Notes under the pieces: model-generated
What the model saw: the letters and a program-made list of their open reading frames with translations, nothing else
Database searches by the model: none
Told to the model about the DNA's origin: nothing
Assembly: GCF_003265995.1 (NCBI RefSeq)
Contig: NZ_MVJN01000003.1
Location: 1 to 64,000, forward strand
Direction of reading: 5' to 3'
DNA length: 64,000 nucleotides
Source: Legionella quinlivanii
GTDB taxonomy: Bacteria; Pseudomonadota; Gammaproteobacteria; Legionellales; Legionellaceae
Program-made: the position numbers and the translations under genes
Part shown: positions 42,978 to 51,469 of the stretch, in pieces
Layout of the letters: every line of letters starts with the position of its first letter
Numbering within the stretch: the stretch's first letter is position 1

Positions 42978-44215
42978 ATTTCACCTCGCAGAATTTCTAT
43001 GGGTCTAACCAGCGCGGCTTTTCTAGCCGGCAATAAACTGGCAAACAAAGCCGCAATTAAGGCGAAGCCACCGGCAATAGCAAACTGCTGCCAGCCCCAA
43101 TCCATCGGCATATGAATTATTTCGGTGCTTCCCGGCGTTTTAAATTCAATTTGCATCATTCCATACATGAGAACACTGCCTAAAGGCAAACCCATCAGGC
43201 AACCTAAAACTGCGAGTATAATTCCCTGTGCCAGAAAAATGCGCTGAATGTCTTTCGCATGAAAGCCCATAGATTTTAAGATAGCAATATCTCGATGTTT
43301 TTCCATTACCACTGTTGAGATCACATTGTAAATCCCAAAAGCCGCCACAATCAGAACCGCGGAAACTACGGTATACATAATGATGTTTCTAATCATCAGG
43401 GTATTGAGTAAATCTTCTGAGGCCTCTTGCCAGGAAACCGATTTATAACCAATATGATGTTCAACCTGAGAGGCTAGCTTAAACGCCTGATAAGGGTCTT
43501 TTAGCTTGATGGTGATGGCATTGGCACGGTTTGGTCTGTTCAGCAAAGCCTGCACTCTTTTGAGTCCGGCATAAACCTGGGTATTGTCAAAATCAGCTCG
43601 TCCAGTACGAAATATGCCCACGATTTTGAATACTCTCACCTGATTAGTGCTGGCGATAATAGTCAGATTATCGCCCAGGCGGCGTGATAACTTTCTGGCC
43701 AGTTCACTGCCGATAATAATGCCATCCTGATTAGCTATCAGATTATCGAGAGAACCTTGCTTCATATAGGAGCCCAGAGTGGTGACCTGCCCAATTTCCT
43801 CAGGCAGCATACCATTTAAATTAACCCCGTAATCCTTGCCGGCAAAATTAATAAGTACCTGGCCTTTCAAGGAGGCTGCCGCCAGTATGTTCGGATCGCG
43901 GCGAAGATAAGAAATAACACCCTTATAACCCCTGATGCCGCGAATTTCAGTAAGCGGACGCAGATTGCTGATTTCAACAGCCCCTTTAAAATAGCTTTGT
44001 GCGGGCTGGATACGCGGATTGCGAAATTCATCAGTAATTGCGATGTGGGCGGTATTGTTAATCAGACGATTAATGAAGTCTCGCTCTGAACCCTGCATGG
44101 TCGCTGAAATAGTCAGAAAGAAAGATACGCCCAGTATAATCCCTGATAAAGACACCAGACTTTGCCTTTTTCTCGCCATTAGATATTTGATCGCAATTTT
44201 CACCGACAGGCTCAT
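42974..44215 (-). CDS. ABC transporter permease (FtsX/MacB-LolC type)
   Basis: A 413-aa permease with one N-terminal helix (residues 20-40, LSGIILGVSFFLTISATMQG), a periplasmic domain of about 230 aa, and three C-terminal helices forming the FtsX domain (VSAVLIVAAFGIYNVISTVV, ILAVLGCLMGLPLGSVLMYG, FAIAGGFALIAALFASLLPA). It ends in PARKAALVRPIEILRGE, the usual end of this class. The operon has an HlyD-type adaptor, so it is more likely a MacB-like exporter than a LolCE lipoprotein extractor. Confidence 0.87.
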   Translation of the reverse strand: MSLSVKIAIKYLMARKRQSLVSLSGIILGVSFFLTISATMQGSERDFINRLINNTAHIAITDEFRNPRIQPAQSYFKGAVEISNLRPLTEIRGIRGYKGVISYLRRDPNILAAASLKGQVLINFAGKDYGVNLNGMLPEEIGQVTTLGSYMKQGSLDNLIANQDGIIIGSELARKLSRRLGDNLTIIASTNQVRVFKIVGIFRTGRADFDNTQVYAGLKRVQALLNRPNRANAITIKLKDPYQAFKLASQVEHHIGYKSVSWQEASEDLLNTLMIRNIIMYTVVSAVLIVAAFGIYNVISTVVMEKHRDIAILKSMGFHAKDIQRIFLAQGIILAVLGCLMGLPLGSVLMYGMMQIEFKTPGSTEIIHMPMDWGWQQFAIAGGFALIAALFASLLPARKAALVRPIEILRGEI

Positions 44216-45216
44216 GATTTATCCTGCTCCAAATGAATGCGAACCGAGAGATTTTCCCTGAAATGGCTATCTGGAGCAACCGCAATTAAATCATCAGCGG
44301 AAAGGCCGCTTATAATTTCAACCTCATGCTCACCCTTTGCTCCCGTTTTAACGGGCAGCAGCTTAAGGCGGCCATTTTTAACCAGCCAGACTTTATCGTC
44401 TATTACCGCACTTGCCGGAACAAGAAGAGCATGCTTGTTTTCATAATAAATGATATTGGTTTCAGCCGTCATGCCAATCTTGAGTGGATTTTTCTTAGTA
44501 AAACTGACCCGAACACGATAGCTGCGGGCGATGGGATCCCCCTTGGGAGTGATTTGCTGTACGACTCCATGAAAGACTTCACCGGGGAAAGCATCCGCGC
44601 GGATAAGCACCGCCTGACCAGGCTGCACTGCGACAATATCTTCTTCATCGATTTCAGTGGAAACCCTGAGCGGTGCACAACACATCAGCCAGAAAATGGT
44701 TTGATTGGCAGGTATCAGTTCGCCAATTTCACCATCGCGGCGAATGATGGTGCCATCGGCCGGAGAAATCAGCTGCAGATAAGCAAGCTTCGCTTCAGCC
44801 GCATCCACAGCGGCCTGAGCAGCAAGCCAGCTCGTGCGATCGCTTTCATACTCATTCAGCGATACGTTACCTTTTTTTATCAAAGAAGCACTGCGCTCGA
44901 ATTTTTTGCGTGCAAACTCTTCGCGTGATTTTAGCTCATCAAGATTATGTTCAAGTTCTTCATTGTCAAGCTGTGCTAAAACCTGCCCTTTCTTAACCAC
45001 ACTGCCCTCATCGACATTTAACGCAATAAGACGCGCGGTTACTCTCGAGGCAATGGGCATCATTACCGATGCTTCTACCGTGCCTGTTCCATAAGCTGCC
45101 TTGACTGCAGTACCAAAATAGGGATGTGTGACCGTAATACGCCGGGCCGGCAAAAGAAAATAGCTGGCAGCAATACCCATTGCGATAATCAATAATACAG
45201 CCCAGCGTTTTTTCAT
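44212..45216 (-). CDS. Efflux periplasmic adaptor (HlyD/MacA-like)
   Basis: A 334-aa adaptor. An N-terminal anchor (WAVLLIIAMGIAASYFLL) is followed by a lipoyl/biotinyl-like half (ALNVDEGSVVKKGQVLAQLD), a helical hairpin (about 80-150), the second lipoyl half (LISPADGTIIRRDGEIGEL) and a beta-barrel with IGMTAETNI. It bridges the inner-membrane ABC pump and an outer-membrane channel. No TolC gene is adjacent, so it must borrow one. First gene of its operon; coupled to the permease by ATGA. Confidence 0.88.
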   Translation of the reverse strand: MKKRWAVLLIIAMGIAASYFLLPARRITVTHPYFGTAVKAAYGTGTVEASVMMPIASRVTARLIALNVDEGSVVKKGQVLAQLDNEELEHNLDELKSREEFARKKFERSASLIKKGNVSLNEYESDRTSWLAAQAAVDAAEAKLAYLQLISPADGTIIRRDGEIGELIPANQTIFWLMCCAPLRVSTEIDEEDIVAVQPGQAVLIRADAFPGEVFHGVVQQITPKGDPIARSYRVRVSFTKKNPLKIGMTAETNIIYYENKHALLVPASAVIDDKVWLVKNGRLKLLPVKTGAKGEHEVEIISGLSADDLIAVAPDSHFRENLSVRIHLEQDKS

Positions 45217-45328
45217 ATCTGCCTAGACTAAGAGCAATTGTTGGTTCTGTATTAAGATCTTAGACAACAGAGTCTGAAAAGGAAAATGATGATACGAGAA
45301 CGCGGATAAAGTTAATTAAGCTTGTGAT

Positions 45329-45715
45329 TTATTCAGCCACCACTGCCGGGAGTTCAAGTATCTGGGCGATTTTATCCAGTAATTCATTAATGTTAAACGG
45401 TTTAGTGAGATAATGAGTTGCCCCGTTTTCCAGAGCCTGCTTTTCCGCTAGTCGATCGCCATGTCCGCTAATGACAATTGAAGACATTCGGTTATTACGC
45501 TTTTTCAACTCCTGCAGTAACTCATTACCATCCATGTAAGGTAAAAATAAATCAATAATCAGACATCCCTGCCAGGTTAAGGAAAATTTATCCAGAAAAT
45601 CCAGTGGACTTCTATATATTTCCACAGGAACATTAAAGAAAGAGTCCAAGAGAAAATGCAAGGCAGAACACACCGCCTCATTATCATCAATGATATAAAT
45701 TGTCTTGATGGTCAT
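45329..45715 (-). CDS. Single-domain response regulator (FixJ-type receiver)
   Basis: 128 aa consisting only of a receiver domain. Asp10/Asp11 and phospho-acceptor Asp55 (CLIIDLFLPYMDG), Ser in VISGHGD and Lys in YLTKPFN are all present. There is no output domain, so it must act by protein contact, as a phosphate shuttle or sink. It is coupled to the histidine kinase gene by TAATG, making that kinase its obvious partner. Confidence 0.9.
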   Translation of the reverse strand: MTIKTIYIIDDNEAVCSALHFLLDSFFNVPVEIYRSPLDFLDKFSLTWQGCLIIDLFLPYMDGNELLQELKKRNNRMSSIVISGHGDRLAEKQALENGATHYLTKPFNINELLDKIAQILELPAVVAE

Positions 45716-47310
45716 TATATTGCTTCCTTTATCGGGAGAGAAATGGTAACCCAGGCTCCCTTTTCATTATCATTTATTATCAGGGAACCACCGTGCGCTT
45801 TAATCAGACTGCGGCAGATTGATAAGCCAAGTCCAGTTCCCTGGGATTTGGTAGTAAAATAGGAAGAAAGGATTTTATTGCGTATATTCTCAGGAATACC
45901 AGGGCCATTATCACGAAAATGAATATGCAAGTGCTCACCCTCTCTTACAGTAGAGACAGTAATTAGCGGTTTATTGCCAACGTGTCCTTCAAAAGCCTCG
46001 ATGCTGTTTCGCCCCAGATTGAGAATAACCTGCATTAATTTAATCCGATCAAGTGGTATCAGGGGTAGACTTTCTGCTAATACTAGCTCCACACGCAATT
46101 TGTTCGACCTTTCATAATAAAGAAAGGGAATTGTTTGCCTGATTAGCTCATTAATATCAGTCAACTCTAGGTACATTGTCCCATCGCGCATGAAATCTTT
46201 CATGCGATGTAAAATCGTGCCCGCGTGCTCCGATTGATTTGCTATTTGAGTCAGGGGAAATTTCAGACTACTAAATGCCTGATCTTGTTTTATCTTGAGC
46301 AGGCAACTTCGGCTATAGGCCTTGATAGCAGTAAGCGGCTGATTAATTTCATGCGCCAATGCTGATATGAGTTCACCCATGATATTGCTGCGCGCCACTC
46401 GCTCTAGCTCAGTTTGCCGTTTGTGTACCTCTCTTTCCTGCAATTTGAAGGAAGTAAGATTTTTAATATGCAGATAGAGTTTTTTTCTTTGTGAGTAGAC
46501 AGGTTCTATTAAAGCTATATAAAGCTCATAGTAAAACACTGTTTCATCGAGATTGGAGTTCTCGATAACTATAACGCTGGGATTTCCAGAGATAGCCTTG
46601 CTGCAAGCGGTCATAATTCTGCTTTTTAAGGACGTGCGACGCCCCAGCAGACGAGGCAGACTCATCCCAATAGCAATTTTGGCCGCAAAAACCTGAGAAA
46701 AGGTTTCTATAAACGACTTATTAATGGCGATAAAGTTGAAATCACAATCCACTGCGGCTATTGCCTCATTGGCCGTTTGAAACAGGCTATTGATCAGGTT
46801 ATACGAGCGATTGAGCTCATAGAACCCGGTTTCCAACCTGCGTAAACTGGTCACATCAATCAATGTAATATTGATCAAACTATCTTTTGAGAGTGTAAGC
46901 TCTACCTGCACATATTTACGATCAGCATTCGCGTTTAACAAAACTATTTCACAGCTTTGTTTTGTTCTCATGATATCCAATTGCTCAACACTTCTTTGTA
47001 AATAACACTTAGTATCTTCACTGACAAAACTAAGAAATGATCGATTTTGCAAGATCAGCGGATCACAATTAAGAAGGTGTGATGCTTTAAAATTAAATTT
47101 TTTAATTGAAAAATTGTTATCGACCAATAAATGAATCGATGTATTGAAATTATACAACTCCTTATAGTCGTTTCGCACCGAGCTTAGCAATAAATGAAGT
47201 TCGGCAATATGTTCCGCCTGCTCTCTAATTCTTTTTTCTTTAAATTGCAACTCACGTTCCAATTCATTCAGGCGGCTGTCAAGATCTCTCACTGGAGAAT
47301 CATCCAGCAT
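45715..47310 (-). CDS. PAS-domain sensor histidine kinase (soluble)
   Basis: A 531-aa kinase without membrane helices. A coiled coil at residues 8-55 is followed by two PAS-like domains (about 55-165 and 170-285). The DHp helix has the phospho-acceptor His320 in ALAHEINQPLTAIKAY, and the ATPase domain has N (LGRNSIEAF), G1 (DNGPGIP) and G2 (GTGLGLSICRS). The HEINQPL sequence is of the FixL/DctB class. It is encoded 52 bases after the CheB-CheR-PAS gene and overlaps its response regulator. Confidence 0.9.
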   Translation of the reverse strand: MLDDSPVRDLDSRLNELERELQFKEKRIREQAEHIAELHLLLSSVRNDYKELYNFNTSIHLLVDNNFSIKKFNFKASHLLNCDPLILQNRSFLSFVSEDTKCYLQRSVEQLDIMRTKQSCEIVLLNANADRKYVQVELTLSKDSLINITLIDVTSLRRLETGFYELNRSYNLINSLFQTANEAIAAVDCDFNFIAINKSFIETFSQVFAAKIAIGMSLPRLLGRRTSLKSRIMTACSKAISGNPSVIVIENSNLDETVFYYELYIALIEPVYSQRKKLYLHIKNLTSFKLQEREVHKRQTELERVARSNIMGELISALAHEINQPLTAIKAYSRSCLLKIKQDQAFSSLKFPLTQIANQSEHAGTILHRMKDFMRDGTMYLELTDINELIRQTIPFLYYERSNKLRVELVLAESLPLIPLDRIKLMQVILNLGRNSIEAFEGHVGNKPLITVSTVREGEHLHIHFRDNGPGIPENIRNKILSSYFTTKSQGTGLGLSICRSLIKAHGGSLIINDNEKGAWVTISLPIKEAI

Positions 47311-47362
47311 ATACGCTCCCTGTTAAACTTCTAATGTTATTCCACAGCACAAATGAATACAT

Positions 47363-50308
47363 TCAACAGGCAGGTTTGCTGTGAATGGTTATTAGCAATA
47401 AAATCTCATTATCTCTATAAATAAAAGCCGACAGCGTTCCTGTTTGTTTACAGAAGTTCTCGAGAGGCAGCTCAAGCTGAGATGTATATTCGGCTCTGAT
47501 TTTTTCACAGAGATCTCTAAGTTTTTGCAGATCCCATAATCCCTTTAACTTTTGCAGAGTATTACCTGTCAGCTCATCCGAGCTTAATTGGAACATCTGC
47601 TCGAATGCGGTATTGATAAATTCAAACTTATCCATTTGATTAATTATAATGGCCGGTTTATTTAGAGACTGCAATAACACTCGATTCACCTGGGAAAGAT
47701 TGTTAAATTCTTCCGTAAGCTCATTTAACTTATCCTCAGCCTGTTTCTGAGCATGAATATTCAGAAACGTAATCACAACACCATCAACGATATTATTAAC
47801 GGTTCGATAAGGTATAATTCTGACCACATACCAATTATCACTTTTATCAACTACTTCTATTATTTTGGATTCCAGAGTTCTCAATACCAGCCATGAGTCA
47901 TCGATTAGATTCTCATAATTCAAATTGGAAACAATATGACTTAATGGTCTTCCTACATCAGAAGTAATTAAATTAATTATTTCAGTCGCTTTGGGTGTGA
48001 AACGCTTTATACACAAATCCTTATCCAGAAAGACTGTGGCAATTTCAGTATTATCAAGCAAATTGCGAATATCATTATTTGCGCTGGATAACTGCTCAAT
48101 GCGGCTTTCCAGTTCAGCATTGACTGTGGTTAATTCCTCATTCAGAGACTGAAGTTCTTCCTTGGATGTTTCAATTTCTTCATTAGTGCTTTGAAGCTCT
48201 TCATTGGTAGACTGCAGTTCCTCATTACTTGATTTAAGCTCCTCGTTGGAAGTTTCAAGCTCCTCTATCGTTGTTTGCAAACTTTCTTTGGTGTATTTGA
48301 GCTCCTCTTCCAACTGAGTGATCTTTTTATCTATCTCTGCTTTTTTGAGTGCTTTACCATTCAATTCCGTATCAATAAATACTTCCATTTCTTCAAAAAT
48401 AATTAAGAACAGCTTTCGTTTGAATAGTTCTGCTTCGACCAGTGGGCGTACCTTTAAATTAATATATTTAAGATTGTCGCCATCTTTATACTGCAATCCA
48501 TTGAAGACAACTTCCCTGTGATGGGTGCTTGACTTGCGAATTGCCAGGGAAACCTTTTGCTTCAACTCAGGGCGTACCATCTCTAAAATCTGCAGACGAG
48601 CTTCTCCTGATGCAAACTCCAGAAATTTGCTGGCACGGCCATAGATGTACACAATATTCTCTCTGTCATCAATAATAACACAGGCCGGTGTACAATTTTT
48701 TAATAATGTTTGTTGTACCAGGTTGGATAAATTTGGCTCAATGTCTTGCATGGTTTTTTCCGTTGTCTTTGTATCATGAATTTCATGATTGGATGCACCT
48801 GAGGGTAAATTTAACATCGAGTGAAAAGAGGAAGCACCTCCTTTTCGTATAAAAATTTTCCATCGCCGGTCCACAATAGTAAATAAATCGGTTGTACTAC
48901 CTATCGTCTCAGAAGTACCTAGAAATAATAAGCCTCGGGGCTTTAAACTGTAATGAAACAAGGGCAGAATTTTTTTCTGCAGTTGAGCATTCAGATAGAT
49001 CAGCAAGTTTCTGCAACTTAGCAAATCCAGCTTGGTAAATGGTGGATCCTTCACCAGATTTTGAGTTGCAAAAATAATCATTTTGCGGATATCGATACTA
49101 ATTTTATATTGATTCCCTTCTCTCACAAAAAAACGATCCTTTTGCTCCTCACTCAATCCAGCCATCAAGTTTTCTGAAAAGATACCGGCTCTGGCAATTT
49201 CAATTGCATCCTCATCAATATCAGTTCCAAAAATCTGAACATTAAAATGTTTTTTTAAATGATCCATGCACTCCTGGAGAAGAATAGCAATGGAATATAC
49301 CTCTTCACCGGTTGAACAGCCCGGCACCCACACCCGAATCCAGTAATCAGCCGATTTTTCTGTCAGCAATTGTGTAATTTCCTTGCGCAGGGCTTCAAAG
49401 GCTTCCGGATCACGAAAAAAATGGGTTACATTGATTAGCAATTCTTTTAAGAGAATTTCCAGCTCGCCGGGATGCTGCTGGAGATAATGAATATAAAAAC
49501 CCAAATTATCAATTTGTAATAAATTGAGGCGCTTTTGTATTCGTCTGAAAATGGTATTAGGCTTGTAAAGCGAAAAATCATGTCCTGTATGCGTATTTAA
49601 TAACACCAGAATTTGTCTGATCTCATCTGATACGCTATCCGCCAAAGGCAAGGCATTATCATGAAAATGAGCTATATACTGGGCAATAGAAGAAAACATA
49701 AGATCCGGGCTAAGCACATAATTTGCAAGCCCGGTACTAATTGCACTTTTAGGCATTCCGTCGTAAAGAGCAGATCTGACTGTCTGTACTATAACCAATC
49801 CCTCACACTCTTTTAACGCTCGAAGTCCTACAGTACCATCCGTTCCGGCACCCGATAAAATCACGCAAATAGCATATCTACCCTGATCATTAGCCAAAGC
49901 CCGAAGAAAAAAATCAATGGGCAGTCTGATTTCATGATCTTTGACTTCAATCAGATCCAGGGTTTTATTCTTGATAGTTGCATAATAGCCAGGCGGGAGA
50001 ACATAAACATGATTTGCTTTAACTGGCTCAGACTTTTTAATATTCTCCACTTTGAGTATGGTACTGACTTTCAGCAACTCGGGAAGCATGCTTGAACTAT
50101 CAGGGCTAAGATGCGTGATTACAACATAGGCCACATCATCGCGAGGCAGAACAGTCGAAAAAAAGCATTTTAATGCCTCCAGACCACCAGCCGATGCACC
50201 AATCGCAACGATAAAAAGGGGTGATTCTATTGAAATACTCTGATTTTCTACAGCGGGCACTGAACTATTGTTTTCCTGAATATCATTTTTGTTATTATGC
50301 TGACTCAT
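47363..50308 (-). CDS. CheB-CheR-coiled coil-PAS fusion protein
   Basis: A 981-aa multidomain protein. Residues about 30-215 are a CheB methylesterase domain with the triad in GASAGGLEALK, ITHLSPDSSS and SGAGTDGTVGL, and without a receiver. About 225-280 is CheR_N and about 285-485 the CheR SAM-methyltransferase (WVPGCSTGEEVYSIA, LLSCRNLLIYL). A coiled coil of about 90 aa with repeated TNEELQS-type heptads covers about 655-745, and PAS-like domains occupy the rest. Such fusions pair with soluble kinases in many bacteria, but no methyl-accepting receptor is in this window, so the methylated target is unknown. Confidence 0.92.
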   Translation of the reverse strand: MSQHNNKNDIQENNSSVPAVENQSISIESPLFIVAIGASAGGLEALKCFFSTVLPRDDVAYVVITHLSPDSSSMLPELLKVSTILKVENIKKSEPVKANHVYVLPPGYYATIKNKTLDLIEVKDHEIRLPIDFFLRALANDQGRYAICVILSGAGTDGTVGLRALKECEGLVIVQTVRSALYDGMPKSAISTGLANYVLSPDLMFSSIAQYIAHFHDNALPLADSVSDEIRQILVLLNTHTGHDFSLYKPNTIFRRIQKRLNLLQIDNLGFYIHYLQQHPGELEILLKELLINVTHFFRDPEAFEALRKEITQLLTEKSADYWIRVWVPGCSTGEEVYSIAILLQECMDHLKKHFNVQIFGTDIDEDAIEIARAGIFSENLMAGLSEEQKDRFFVREGNQYKISIDIRKMIIFATQNLVKDPPFTKLDLLSCRNLLIYLNAQLQKKILPLFHYSLKPRGLLFLGTSETIGSTTDLFTIVDRRWKIFIRKGGASSFHSMLNLPSGASNHEIHDTKTTEKTMQDIEPNLSNLVQQTLLKNCTPACVIIDDRENIVYIYGRASKFLEFASGEARLQILEMVRPELKQKVSLAIRKSSTHHREVVFNGLQYKDGDNLKYINLKVRPLVEAELFKRKLFLIIFEEMEVFIDTELNGKALKKAEIDKKITQLEEELKYTKESLQTTIEELETSNEELKSSNEELQSTNEELQSTNEEIETSKEELQSLNEELTTVNAELESRIEQLSSANNDIRNLLDNTEIATVFLDKDLCIKRFTPKATEIINLITSDVGRPLSHIVSNLNYENLIDDSWLVLRTLESKIIEVVDKSDNWYVVRIIPYRTVNNIVDGVVITFLNIHAQKQAEDKLNELTEEFNNLSQVNRVLLQSLNKPAIIINQMDKFEFINTAFEQMFQLSSDELTGNTLQKLKGLWDLQKLRDLCEKIRAEYTSQLELPLENFCKQTGTLSAFIYRDNEILLLITIHSKPAC

Positions 50309-50341
50309 ATTTTACTTCTTGATAAATACTACAATCACTAA

Positions 50342-51325
50342 TTAGTTAATTTTTTCATTCAGAATTTTTTTTATAACTTTTACATGCCGTTGTACTTGCT
50401 CAGCTTTATTTTTAAAATAGCTGGTGTTCCCCGAGTTTTCACGTGCTGCCTTGTCAGCGATAGTCATGGCAAGCTGCTCTTTTTCTTCCAGGGCGCATAG
50501 TGCAGCCCACAAGGCCTCCTCAATACTTTCCTCCATTCCATTTAATAAGCTATCAACACCATAGGCGTGGCCAACCCGGCAACGGTATCTCTCCGGCGAA
50601 TCATCAATTTTCCACAGTACCCCTCCGCAGTCAGGACAACCATATGGGGAAGGCTGTGCTATTTTTCTTAAATCCGTCGCCTTTTCCCTCGGATTAACTT
50701 TGTTTAACTTACACTCTTTCGTAATCAATATGGCATTGGTATTATTGGGTAACTTTTCCAAAGGCCTTTGAACCAGGCCACCCAATACAACGGCTATTTC
50801 ATTAGCTGGCAAGCAATAATCAATAGAGGCATTTTTCATTGCATTTTCAGGCATGTCAGGATACTCCGCCTCAGAAAGATCCTGGGCAATGGCCACTCCA
50901 TCCCTTTCTTTGATAATTGCAAGCCCCGTGCTTCCGTCATCGAGCATCCCACTCAGCACCACGCCTATCGTTGCGGGGCCATTATATAGGGCAGCAGAGC
51001 AAAATAAAGGGTCAATTGCCGGGCGTGCGTGATTAATTTTTGGTCCTGCATCCAGATGAATTTTGCCATCAACAATTGTCATATGGTAATCAGAGGGCGC
51101 CACAAAAATATGACCTGCTTCAAGAGGTTGATTCGGCATGGGTGTAATCACTGGCAGCTTGCTAAAACGGGAGATTAATCCAGGCAACAGGTTACTGCCA
51201 GGTTGAATATGTTTTACAACAATGACCGCGGCAGGAAAATCTGCCGGCAGATTGGAAATAAGTCCTTTTAACGCATTCAAGCCGCCCGCTGAGCAGCCAA
51301 TAACTACCATGTACCCTTTAAACAC
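50342..51325 (-). CDS. CheB-type methylesterase without receiver domain
   Basis: A 327-aa protein. The CheB catalytic domain fills residues 1-190 (Ser in GCSAGGLNALK, His in VVKHIQPGSNL, Asp in GMLDDGSTGL). The C-terminal 120 residues have CPDCGG and CRVGH, a possible zinc-binding segment, and a helical end. There is no N-terminal receiver, so it is not controlled by phosphorylation in the classical way. It heads the four-gene signalling cluster, 33 bases before the CheB-CheR fusion gene. Confidence 0.88.
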   Translation of the reverse strand: MFKGYMVVIGCSAGGLNALKGLISNLPADFPAAVIVVKHIQPGSNLLPGLISRFSKLPVITPMPNQPLEAGHIFVAPSDYHMTIVDGKIHLDAGPKINHARPAIDPLFCSAALYNGPATIGVVLSGMLDDGSTGLAIIKERDGVAIAQDLSEAEYPDMPENAMKNASIDYCLPANEIAVVLGGLVQRPLEKLPNNTNAILITKECKLNKVNPREKATDLRKIAQPSPYGCPDCGGVLWKIDDSPERYRCRVGHAYGVDSLLNGMEESIEEALWAALCALEEKEQLAMTIADKAARENSGNTSYFKNKAEQVQRHVKVIKKILNEKIN

Positions 51326-51469
51326 ATTTTCTCCTTAGCCATTTGCACAACAGAGAGAATCAGATCGTATTATACGAATGATTATTATTAACTTGCAGTG
51401 TAAACCACTGAGAGAGCAGCGGACAGTCTATACTAAACAAGTGATCTCGAAAACAAGGAGACGGAATTA

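Noticed and set aside
44326-44928. 200-codon plus-strand ORF opposite the efflux adaptor gene
   Set aside because: Antisense to a well-supported adaptor with conserved lipoyl motifs; the translation has no plausible domain.
48060-48310. Apparent short tandem DNA repeats within the CheB-CheR gene
   Set aside because: They encode heptads (TNEELQS, SNEELKS) of a coiled coil, a normal part of this protein family; not a CRISPR or satellite.
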